From IMG/VR virus record IMGVR_UViG_3300027770_000279, positions 1 through 21,853 of that record: a DNA stretch of 21,853 nt; one strand, 5' to 3'. Of the stretch, positions 1 through 6,758 are shown piece after piece. Both the position numbers and the translations under genes were made by a program. How positions within the stretch are numbered: position 1 is the stretch's first letter; every line of letters begins with the position of its first letter. Under the pieces are notes generated by a model. That model saw only the letters and a list, made by a program, of their open reading frames with translations. It made no database searches and was not told the DNA's origin. The stretch comes from a virus.

Positions 1-2765
1 CCGTACTGGTCATAGCCAACATAGTTTGCTGGGCCAATGCCAAAGTCTGTAGTGCGTGGATCAATCGTTCCAACCTTGGACATATCAAAGCCAGCACTGT
101 TGTTTCCACTGCCACTGCTGAACAGGTCAGAGTTACCTAGCAACGCGCCCAGAACAGCCCCAGTCACACCAGCGCCAGTGTTGGTGTTGATACCAGCAAG
201 CAACTTGTCAATCGCGCTTTGTTGCTCACCTTCATCAATTTTTTTCTGTCTGTTTTCAGCCGCAATTTGTGCGGGCGTTTTGTTTGGTGTCAGGTCGTAG
301 CTTGTCTTTCCGCTACCTGCGCCTGTAATTGGCCCAGCATTTACTCGACCACCGCCCAAAGGAATTACTTTGCCTTCTGGGTCAAGAACTTTAACTATGT
401 TGCCATAGTAGTCACTGACAATTTGGTTGCCCTCGTCGTCATAGGTGGTTGTTTTTGCAAGTTCTGTTTTGCCATCAACATCTGTTGAACTAAACGCATT
501 TCCCTCCGCATCATAGGTAACGGTTGAACCATCATCAAATGTCTCAATGTAGGAGCCATCATCAAAGTATTGACGGTTGTCAGTTCCACCTTGCGAAGTT
601 CCACCAGTTGAGCTTCCGTCTGTTACCTCAGTCACATCCAACACATTGCCGTCGGTGTCATAAGTAATGGACGAGCCGTCATCAAAGAACTGCGTTATGG
701 TTCCATCGCCGTTGTCGTTTTCAGCAACAGGGTCAGCAACAGACGCGCTTGATGCTCTTGCGTAAGTGTTTCTAATTGGGCCACTTTGCGAATACAAAGA
801 CAGGTCACCAGTCATTGTGGGATCGTCAAACTCACCGTAGTTGTAATCGACATTTTGAAAAGGCTGGACTTCTTCTTCAGTGTCAGAGTAAACAGCGTCG
901 CCATCAGCAAAACTAGGCACTCCGCCTTTTGCCATACCAAACAAACCACCCTTTGCGCCAAAGTCAATTTCCTCGTCGTCAACAGATGCATATTCCGTGT
1001 CGTCTTCGTTGGTGTAGTCATCTGGGTTGTAGCCATCGGCGTAGGAAACCAAGTTACCGTCGTAGTCGTAGGTGTTGCCGTACTCATCTTCTTGGGTGAA
1101 ACCAGTGTGATCTGCTTCAGCAATCAGGTTACCGTCCCAGTCATAAGTGCTACCGTCGTCTGCGGTGTAAACGTAGTCCGAGTGATCCGCCTCGGCAATC
1201 AAGTCGCCGTTTGCGTCATAAGTGTTTCCGTAATCGTCGGTGTAGGCAACATCAGTATCGCCACCCTCTTCATATACGGAGCCATCAGCGTACTGAACTA
1301 AGTTACCTTCACCGTCATAGACATTACCTTCATCATCAGTAAAGTAGCCGTCAGCTACAGTGGTGTCATCACCAGTATCTATCGCGTCGGTAGAGTCAAC
1401 AACATCGCCAGTGATGTCCGTGGTCACGGTGCTACCGTCATCGTAAGTCACGGTCGTTGTGCCGTCGCCGTTGTCTACGGTGTCAGTCACTACGGCAGTG
1501 TCTGTGCCGCCCATGCCAACATAAACAGGATTGCCTTCTTCGTCCAGTTCGTACCCCGGCATCAAGTTGCCGTCGTCGTCGTATGCAACTCCAGTTACCC
1601 CTGTGCCAGTCGTATCAGTACCGCCAGTGGTTGCACCAGCCGCCGCGCCAGCAGTTCCCGCAATACCGCGAGTTCCGCCTGTGCCTGCTGGAGTCTTTGG
1701 GCCTGTGCCAGTAGGTGTTTTGGGGCCAGTAGACGTAGGAGTCTTAGGGCCAGTGCTTGTTGGTGTCTTAGGGCCAACAGTAGTCGTCGGTTTTACCACC
1801 GAGGTAGGAGTAGTTTTTGTTGTGCCAGTCGTGCCAGTTGTTCCCGTAGTCTTAACCACGGGAGTTTTAACTGGGGAAGTAACGGCAGTAGAACCAGTAG
1901 TGCCTGTAGTGCCCGTGGTCTTGAGGCCAGTACCAGAAGTGCCCGTTGTCTTAATACCAGTGCCTGAAGTTCCTGTTCCAATATTGGTGCCAAGAGGATT
2001 GGTTTTGCTTGTAAGACCTGTGCCACCACCCATAGTGTCAAGATTTTTGTTTCCAGTAACTTTTAAACCAGTTCCAGAATTTGCAGTGTTAGATGTGTTG
2101 CTGGTTTTGTTTCCGCCAGTAAATTTGTCAACGACAGCTTTTGTGCCAACACCTAAGGCGGCACCAGCCAATGCGCTGGTCAGTGTCTTGCCAAGCGAAG
2201 AGCCACTTGATGTGGTTTTTGCTGGCGTTGTAACAGGAGTTGTTTTAGCCGCACCAGACCCAGTAGAAGTCAAAGTCTTGGCTGGAGTGGTTGTTTTAGC
2301 CGCGCCAGAGCCAGTAGAAGTTAAAGAGGTCGCAGGTTTTGTTGCGCCTGTTGTACTTGTCAACGATGGCAATTTAGAAGACGTAGAAGCGGCAGGCTTT
2401 GTAGCGCCAGTTCCTGTTGAGGTAATTGTTTTAGGAGCCGCCGCAGTTGATCCTGCTGGCCTTGCTGATGACCCAGCTTGATTTGTTGGGGTGCCAGCCA
2501 AAGTGCTTGTTACGTTGCTTGCAGGGCGACCGCCAAAGCCAGCCGCGCCAGTACCCAAAACGCCTTCAGCGCCTCGACCACCCATAGGTCTAAAGCCTTG
2601 GTCTTCCATAGGGCCGTAGCCGCTTGTGCCAGCTAGTTGGCGAACAGCAGAAGTAATTGGGGTCTCACCACGCAGGGCGGCGGCACGGTCACCACCTCTG
2701 GTGTCCTGATAACGCTCAAAACGAGGAAGTTGTTTTGTTGATTTGCGCTTTTGCAAAATTGCCAT
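1..2765 (-). CDS. Large repetitive acidic protein, 3' end beyond window (putative virion/ejected protein)
   Basis: An uninterrupted minus-strand frame starts at ATG 2765 and stays open to the left edge, giving at least 921 residues. The N-terminus is basic (MAILQKRKSTKQLPRF). Residues about 100-360 are Thr/Gly/Pro/Lys-rich with two LTSTGSGAAKTT copies and four GPKTP octads. Residues about 476-578 hold four YD-type repeats (Y-D-x-x-G-N-L-x-x-x-A-D). Residues about 590-640 contain GLFGMAKGGVPSFADGD. Further FDDGS / TYDxxGN motifs lie near 720-800, and a Gly/Ala/Leu-rich hydrophobic stretch (GAVLGALLGN) near 860. It starts 3 bp after the stop of the 628-aa gene, with a GGGG-type SD. I do not recognise a named family. 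Position after nozzle and putative core genes suggests an internal or ejected virion protein; a fibre or an adhesin is the alternative. The frame is certain, the role is not. Confidence 0.85.
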   Translation of the reverse strand, partial: MAILQKRKSTKQLPRFERYQDTRGGDRAAALRGETPITSAVRQLAGTSGYGPMEDQGFRPMGGRGAEGVLGTGAAGFGGRPASNVTSTLAGTPTNQAGSSARPAGSTAAAPKTITSTGTGATKPAASTSSKLPSLTSTTGATKPATSLTSTGSGAAKTTTPAKTLTSTGSGAAKTTPVTTPAKTTSSGSSLGKTLTSALAGAALGVGTKAVVDKFTGGNKTSNTSNTANSGTGLKVTGNKNLDTMGGGTGLTSKTNPLGTNIGTGTSGTGIKTTGTSGTGLKTTGTTGTTGSTAVTSPVKTPVVKTTGTTGTTGTTKTTPTSVVKPTTTVGPKTPTSTGPKTPTSTGPKTPTGTGPKTPAGTGGTRGIAGTAGAAAGATTGGTDTTGTGVTGVAYDDDGNLMPGYELDEEGNPVYVGMGGTDTAVVTDTVDNGDGTTTVTYDDGSTVTTDITGDVVDSTDAIDTGDDTTVADGYFTDDEGNVYDGEGNLVQYADGSVYEEGGDTDVAYTDDYGNTYDANGDLIAEADHSDYVYTADDGSTYDWDGNLIAEADHTGFTQEDEYGNTYDYDGNLVSYADGYNPDDYTNEDDTEYASVDDEEIDFGAKGGLFGMAKGGVPSFADGDAVYSDTEEEVQPFQNVDYNYGEFDDPTMTGDLSLYSQSGPIRNTYARASSASVADPVAENDNGDGTITQFFDDGSSITYDTDGNVLDVTEVTDGSSTGGTSQGGTDNRQYFDDGSYIETFDDGSTVTYDAEGNAFSSTDVDGKTELAKTTTYDDEGNQIVSDYYGNIVKVLDPEGKVIPLGGGRVNAGPITGAGSGKTSYDLTPNKTPAQIAAENRQKKIDEGEQQSAIDKLLAGINTNTGAGVTGAVLGALLGNSDLFSSGSGNNSAGFDMSKVGTIDPRTTDFGIGPANYVGYDQY
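1032..1340 (-). repeat. Four tandem YD-type protein repeats
   Basis: Within the left-edge gene, four successive units of about 25-30 residues share Y-D-x-x-G-(N/D)-L-(I/V)-x-x-A-D. The cores read YDGEGNLVQYAD, YDANGDLIAEADH, YDWDGNLIAEADH and YDYDGNLVSYAD, each preceded by an acidic G-N/S-x-Y turn. The core resembles the RHS/YD repeat consensus YDxxGRL, but Arg is replaced by Asn or Asp and the units are much more acidic. Confidence 0.75.
1680..1775 (-). repeat. Four 24-bp tandem repeats encoding GPKTP octads
   Basis: Four in-frame 24-base units encode GPKTPTST, GPKTPTST, GPKTPTGT and GPKTPAGT in the left-edge gene. The DNA copies differ at synonymous sites (for example CCTAAGAC and CCCAAAAC), so the repeat is kept at protein level. 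It probably forms an extended Pro/Thr linker between the N-terminal part and the acidic repeats. Confidence 0.85.
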
Positions 2766-2768
2766 GAT

Positions 2769-4655
2769 TTACCCCGATTTCTTTAAGAGAGAAGTCAACC
2801 CTGAAATGTTTGCGAGTGGTGTCAGTTTACTCACATCCACCTTGACGGGGACTGATTTTGTTGCAGGCGACAGCTTGGAAATGTCTACCTTTTTAGGTGC
2901 GGCTTTTTGGATTGCAGACAACGCAGAACCTGTCAAAGCCTTTGGAACTGACAAGGCTGGCATCTTCTTGCCAGTCACGGCGCTGTTGATTGCACCCCTT
3001 GTTGCGGTGCCAGCAACTTTCTTGGTTGTGTCGCCAATGAGCTTCTTGACCAACGTGCCACCAAGTCCACTTGTGACGTTTGATGTGCCAGAGCCGCTGG
3101 TCACCGTATCGGTTCCAGTTACGCCTTGAACAGTGTCAGTGCCTGTACCACCAGTAACAGTGTCAGTGTTTTGCGCCAACGTATTCAAACCGCCAGTTGT
3201 GGTGGTTGCTGTTGTATCAGTAGCAGTTGTGTCAGTACCAAGCAAGTTATTTGTTGCTGTGGTTAGACCGCCGACAGGTGTGGTAGACCCAGTGGTGTCT
3301 GCGCCAGTAACCGTCACCGTGCCAGTGGTGGTATCGGTGCCAGTGGTTGTTGGAGTGCCGCCCGTTACAACAATGTCGTCATCTTCTTCATCGCCTAGGC
3401 CAGTCAAGCTAGTGCCAGTTAAACCAGTGCCAGTTGTGAGCGTACCGTTGACAGTTGTATCAGAAGTTGATGTGTTGTTTGTGGTTGAGTCTGTACCCGC
3501 CAAATTAGAGTTGGCAATAGTTGTCAACGCGCCTTTTGTGGTGTCTGTGTTTGTATCGTTTGCGCCGTTGATGTCCGAAATAATATCGTTGACATCCGTA
3601 CTGCCCCCAAAATTGGTGACGATTTGGTTGTTGTCGTCGCCCGTAAGCGTTGTACTGTTGGTGCTAGAGTCGGTGCCAGTGGTTTGACCGCTCAACGCAG
3701 TCTTGTCAACGTAGTCTCCAATCTGGCCCGTAACCACATTGCCCAACTCATTTGCGCCAAGGGTCAATAGGCCAGTGCCAACGTCCTTGTCGTTGATGAC
3801 ATCTCTGGTAATTGATCCAGCGGCCTTACCAGCAAGGTTAGAACCAGTCAAATCAGTAACTTCATTTGCAACCGTAGCACCAAGAAGGCTGGTTCCAATT
3901 GTTCCAAAGTCAACATTCTGTCCATGCGCGGCGGAGTTTAATGTTGAGGACGCAACCTGACCAACTATTTTTGAGCCAGTCTCAGCGGCGATCTCGCTAC
4001 CAACAAAGCCAGTACCCACAGAGATCAAAGAATCTGTCAGGGCTTGACCAAAGTCACCACCATTGGTTGCGGTATTGATTGCAACCTTGCCAGCCAATTG
4101 CTGAACTGACGCGCTGGCATCAGGCAACAAAGTCTCGCCAATGGTTGTAAGAATATTATTTGCGCCCTGCGATAGGGTGCTTGCCGCATTTGTCACAGCA
4201 TCAAAAGCGCCGCTTGCGGCTTCGACAAAACTAGATGTTGTAACAGTGCCTGCGGACGCAGTAGACACAGCCTCAACTACCGTTGCTCCTTCAGCAACCA
4301 AAGAAGCGCCAGTTGCGGCGGCTTCGACTGTAGCGCCAGCCTCAATCAAAGTTGTTGCGGCAACAGTTTCTGCGCTTGCAATTGCGGTTACAGCCTCAGT
4401 GGCCTCCAGCACAGCCGTACCAACCTCCACGGCCTCCAGTGTTCCAGCCACCTCAAGAGCGCCCACAATGCCAGCCTCTGCGGCAAGATAACTTAGCGCA
4501 TACGGGGCCGCAATAGCCGCAACAATCAACAGAGGATTCTCTGCGACCGCATCCATGACCTTGCCTGCAACCTCAACAACGGTCTCGACAACGTCACCAA
4601 CAGCCTCAACGATGCCTTCAACAGCATCAACAATTGCATTAACTATGGCGCTCAT
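2769..4655 (-). CDS. 628-aa Ala-rich/low-complexity protein, putative internal virion protein
   Basis: Three parts are visible. Residues 1-130 are dominated by Ala, Val and Glu in helical heptad-like spacing, with a possible membrane segment near 41-58 (PLLIVAAIAAPYALSYL). Residues about 170-310 look globular, Gly/Ala-rich, with GDFGQALTDSLISVGTGF and similar repeats ending in LGANELGN. Residues about 325-545 are almost only Thr, Gly, Asp, Asn and Val. The C-terminus is basic and has two copies of KVD(I/V)SKL(S/T)P at 589-597 and 605-613. Start ATG shares one base with the preceding stop (TAATG), with GAGGGG upstream as SD. No family is recognised. An amphipathic, Ala-rich protein in this position could be an ejection/core protein, by analogy with the T7 gp14-gp16 region; that is inference only. 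Confidence 0.85.
   Translation of the reverse strand: MSAIVNAIVDAVEGIVEAVGDVVETVVEVAGKVMDAVAENPLLIVAAIAAPYALSYLAAEAGIVGALEVAGTLEAVEVGTAVLEATEAVTAIASAETVAATTLIEAGATVEAAATGASLVAEGATVVEAVSTASAGTVTTSSFVEAASGAFDAVTNAASTLSQGANNILTTIGETLLPDASASVQQLAGKVAINTATNGGDFGQALTDSLISVGTGFVGSEIAAETGSKIVGQVASSTLNSAAHGQNVDFGTIGTSLLGATVANEVTDLTGSNLAGKAAGSITRDVINDKDVGTGLLTLGANELGNVVTGQIGDYVDKTALSGQTTGTDSSTNSTTLTGDDNNQIVTNFGGSTDVNDIISDINGANDTNTDTTKGALTTIANSNLAGTDSTTNNTSTSDTTVNGTLTTGTGLTGTSLTGLGDEEDDDIVVTGGTPTTTGTDTTTGTVTVTGADTTGSTTPVGGLTTATNNLLGTDTTATDTTATTTTGGLNTLAQNTDTVTGGTGTDTVQGVTGTDTVTSGSGTSNVTSGLGGTLVKKLIGDTTKKVAGTATRGAINSAVTGKKMPALSVPKALTGSALSAIQKAAPKKVDISKLSPATKSVPVKVDVSKLTPLANISGLTSLLKKSG
3023..3683 (-). 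repeat. Thr/Gly/Asp low-complexity tract
   Basis: This part of the 628-aa gene encodes a long run of short imperfect TGTDT / TTATDTT / GTDTV units, including DTVTGGTGTDTVQGVTGTD. On the plus strand it reads as a Val/Pro-rich open frame, which is only a shadow of the codon bias. The tract separates the helical N-terminal part from the basic C-terminal tail. Boundaries are approximate. Confidence 0.6.
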
Positions 4656-5104
4656 TATTTATTTCCCCTCGCTGGGCCAAGCACCAACGTAACTTGCAGT
4701 CCGCCATCGGTTGTCTTTTGTGCGCTGTAGCCCATGCCTTCACGCACAGGGTCGCGGGCAATTGCCTTGAACAAACCAAGCAAGCTCAAGTCACTGAATT
4801 GAGTCACCACCACATCAAAGCCAACCTTGTAGGCGGCATCTGCAAAAACTCGGCTATTTTGTAAAAAGTTACGGGCACTGTCTGCATTCAAGGCGCGAAA
4901 GAAACCATAGCCAGCCTCTTTGCTTTTGTGAACAATGAAAAGCGTATTGCCTTCGCGCATCTTCCACACGTTAGGCATCCGAAACTCAACGGTCAGCATC
5001 TCCTTGACCTCTTTGATCGGGCGACCAACTTTGGTGTTCTCAGCGGCTATCTCAATGATCTGCTCACTGGTCAACTGCTGTTGACTGCTGTCTATCATGT
5101 TCAT
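4655..5104 (-). CDS. 149-aa unknown protein coupled to the ketosynthase gene
   Basis: ATG 5104 overlaps the ketosynthase stop by four bases (ATGA), with GAGGA six bases upstream as SD, so translation is coupled. The N-terminal 40 residues are polar and helical. The core from about residue 46 alternates strands and helices: NTLFIVHKSKEAGYGFFRAL, a helix with SARNFLQN, then GFDVVVTQFSD, SLLGLFKAIARDP and a final strand QVTLVLGP. This pattern is compatible with a small GNAT-like alpha/beta fold of the type seen in T7 gp13-like (DUF2833) proteins, but I cannot confirm an acetyl-CoA loop. If it is an acyltransferase-fold protein it could take acyl groups from the neighbouring ACP. If it is gp13-like it belongs with the following core-protein candidates. 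Confidence 0.85.
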   Translation of the reverse strand: MNMIDSSQQQLTSEQIIEIAAENTKVGRPIKEVKEMLTVEFRMPNVWKMREGNTLFIVHKSKEAGYGFFRALNADSARNFLQNSRVFADAAYKVGFDVVVTQFSDLSLLGLFKAIARDPVREGMGYSAQKTTDGGLQVTLVLGPARGNK

Positions 5105-6216
5105 GTCAGTTCCTCGAATATTGCGGCGGAATAGATATTCCCCATACCAGCCGCGAGACTAAGAATCAAACCATCTGGCTTGGAAACTGATTCCGAAAGG
5201 AATACCAAATCGGTTTCTGTTCTGTTCTCAATCGCAGGCACATACCCAGATTTTAAATCGTCTAGCAATAAAAGTGTTTCCAATAGGCCACTGGAACCCA
5301 TCGTGTGCCCAATTTTTTGTTTATACGAGGTAGCAACAAACTGGTCTAATGAGTTTAGAAGGGCAGTCTTTTCAGCTTTATTGTTTGACTCAGTGCCCGT
5401 GCCGTGAGTCTTGACGATGCCTATTTCGTCCGCTAAGACGCTGGAATAGTGCATAGCGCCCATGATTGCCTTGAAGAAGCCATCACCATCCTCTAGCTGT
5501 CCAATCGCGTTTGTAGAGGCTTCTGACGCGCTGTAGGCACCAACCAGACGGGCGTGAGGGGTTGCATCGAGCTTACCCACGGCGTAGTCAGACTCAAATA
5601 CCGCCAGCGCGGCTCCTTGGCCTATTCTGAAGCCAAAGTTCTTGCTGTCAAAAGCAGAGGGCTGAATGCCTGTCTCTTCCTGCTTCTGGGTCAAAACGGC
5701 CTTGGCCTCGCCAAAAAACTCCAACACGGCATTGGTGATCCCATCCTCGACGGTCAGGACGATGACCCTATCAAAGTGATAGTGGTTGATCAGGTTCTGC
5801 ACATCCATCATCACCTTGAGGCTGGAAGCGCAGGCCGAGGAATCGGTCGTCACCATGTCCATCTTGCCAAAGGCTTGGGCAGTCCGCCCTGCATAGACCT
5901 GCGTCAGGGTGAATGGCAAGAACTTGTAGACGTAGTTCAGGCTGTTGTTTGGGTAGGGCCGCTGGTTGATACCAGCAAAGTGGGCATTGCCAGCCGCCAA
6001 AATGAATGCAGTCTTGCCTACCTGATTCTCACGCAAGTAGGTCAGCAACTCAGGGTCAAGAACCTTTTCCGCGAGCTTGTGAGGGACGTAGAACATTCCG
6101 CTCTTGGCGCGGGCGTAGGTATCAGGGAACCAGTGAACCTTCTGAGGGTAGACAATGTCGTCAAACAAGTTGATCGTGGTTGTGGAGGCCGTCCGATAGT
6201 GGGTAAGGTAGATCAC
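5101..6216 (-). CDS. Beta-ketoacyl-ACP synthase (KAS I/II-type) encoded by phage
   Basis: 371 residues; thiolase-fold condensing enzyme expected to join an acyl group on its cysteine with malonyl-ACP and release CO2. The nucleophile is Cys129 in TTDSSACASSLKV. The first catalytic histidine is His271 in KTHGTGTESNNKAE, matching HGTGTxxND. The second is His304 in KQKIGHTMGSSG, with the conserved lysine at 299. The Cys-His-His set separates it from KAS III (Cys-His-Asn). The C-terminal GFGG gate loop is represented by AAGMGN (355-360), where Met replaces the gating Phe. It is shorter than typical FabF (about 410 aa). The start is GTG 6216, overlapping the ACP stop as GTGA; no other start is needed. 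Substrate and product are unknown. The family call is strong; a metabolic role in the phage is inference. Confidence 0.92.
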   Translation of the reverse strand: MIYLTHYRTASTTTINLFDDIVYPQKVHWFPDTYARAKSGMFYVPHKLAEKVLDPELLTYLRENQVGKTAFILAAGNAHFAGINQRPYPNNSLNYVYKFLPFTLTQVYAGRTAQAFGKMDMVTTDSSACASSLKVMMDVQNLINHYHFDRVIVLTVEDGITNAVLEFFGEAKAVLTQKQEETGIQPSAFDSKNFGFRIGQGAALAVFESDYAVGKLDATPHARLVGAYSASEASTNAIGQLEDGDGFFKAIMGAMHYSSVLADEIGIVKTHGTGTESNNKAEKTALLNSLDQFVATSYKQKIGHTMGSSGLLETLLLLDDLKSGYVPAIENRTETDLVFLSESVSKPDGLILSLAAGMGNIYSAAIFEELT

Positions 6217-6497
6217 TTGATCTGCTCCTTGATCTTCTCAATGGACTCAGGCTCTATGGTCTTGTGGGCCATAAGCAGGTCGTGACACTCTTGCACGGTG
6301 GTTGGGTGCCATTCTTTGCTGGTCTCGTCGTCTACGCCGTAGATTTCGCAGAAGTACATTAGCATCACCAAACCATCCAAGCTGTCAATGTTCAATTCAG
6401 CCATTGCGTCCTCCATAGCCTCGGCGGGCTTGAAAGACATATGGACGGGCTTTGCCACCCTTGCCACGACGTTGAAGATTTCAATAAAGTCAATCAT
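6213..6497 (-). CDS. Acyl carrier protein
   Basis: 94 residues from ATG 6497, which overlaps the preceding stop (ATGA); a longer upstream extension is possible but not needed. The carrier motif is LNIDSLD, with Ser39 as the expected 4'-phosphopantetheine site. It is followed by a helix II (GLVMLMYFCEIYGV) and by the TTVQE motif that opens the last helix in bacterial ACPs. Length, acidity and motif spacing fit the family. The following gene, joined by a GTGA overlap, is a ketosynthase, so the two are probably partners. No phosphopantetheinyl transferase is visible here, so activation would depend on a host AcpS or Sfp-type enzyme. The extra C-terminal tail (EPESIEKIKEQIK) is Lys/Glu-rich and could be a docking or additional helix. 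Confidence 0.9.
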   Translation of the reverse strand: MIDFIEIFNVVARVAKPVHMSFKPAEAMEDAMAELNIDSLDGLVMLMYFCEIYGVDDETSKEWHPTTVQECHDLLMAHKTIEPESIEKIKEQIK

Positions 6498-6757
6498 TCG
6501 TATGGTTGCTCTGTTGGTTGGTTTATAGCGCCGACGATGGCCTGCGCCCAGTCCTGCCAATTCTCAAAGATGTAGGGGCCGGGGATGCCCTCGTTTGTAA
6601 AAACATCAATCGCCTTCAACCCCGCCGCCCACTGCTTCCAATCCTCTTCTGGAGTATTCATTGATAGCTGTTGCGACGCATACGCCTCGCACATAAGACT
6701 CGTCCACGAGTTCCATGTGTGATACCGAGGGTCGTATACAAGCGCAAGAAGTGCCAT
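6494..6757 (-). CDS. 87-aa hypothetical phage protein, Trp-rich
   Basis: I chose ATG 6757, one base after the nozzle stop, because GGA lies seven bases upstream (ACGGAACTTAACATG). An ATG at 6781 would add eight residues and overlap the nozzle gene, but has no visible SD. The protein is small, acidic and rich in aromatic residues: TWNSWTSLM, EDWKQWAAGLKAIDVF, FENWQDWAQAI. Spaced W/WA pairs suggest two packed helices. No membrane segment or catalytic motif is seen. Its stop overlaps the ACP start as ATGA. I do not recognise a function; a small tail-associated or ACP-associated accessory protein are both possible. Confidence 0.8.
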   Translation of the reverse strand: MALLALVYDPRYHTWNSWTSLMCEAYASQQLSMNTPEEDWKQWAAGLKAIDVFTNEGIPGPYIFENWQDWAQAIVGAINQPTEQPYE

Positions 6758-6758
6758 G

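Noticed and set aside
1032-1340. Acidic repeats considered as RTX calcium-binding nonapeptides
   Set aside because: The spacing (about 25-30 residues) and the YDxxGNL core do not match GGxGxDxUx nonapeptides.
1680-1775. Direct repeats considered as a CRISPR array
   Set aside because: Units are 24 bp, contiguous without spacers, in frame and differ at synonymous positions; this is a protein repeat.
1531-2481. Plus-strand frame of 316 codons, Pro/Val-rich
   Set aside because: It is the reverse complement of the Thr/Gly/Lys-rich part of the left-edge minus gene, has no SD, and lies against the direction of every other gene.
3133-3687. Plus-strand frame of 184 codons, Val-rich
   Set aside because: Shadow of the Thr/Asp/Gly tract of the 628-aa gene; ACC/GAC/ACT codons read as Val/Pro in the opposite strand.
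5554-6285. Plus-strand frame of 243 codons
   Set aside because: Lies fully across the ketosynthase and ACP genes, whose catalytic motifs are intact on the minus strand.
5101-6497. Interpretation as bacterial chromosomal fab locus (chimeric contig)
   Set aside because: No other fab genes flank it, and both edges are joined to phage genes by four-base or one-base stop/start overlaps, which an assembly chimera would hardly create.
6498-6560. Longer ACP beginning at 6560
   Set aside because: The extra 21 residues (Arg/Gly-rich) overlap the preceding gene, while ATG 6497 gives a normal ACP N-terminus with an ATGA junction.
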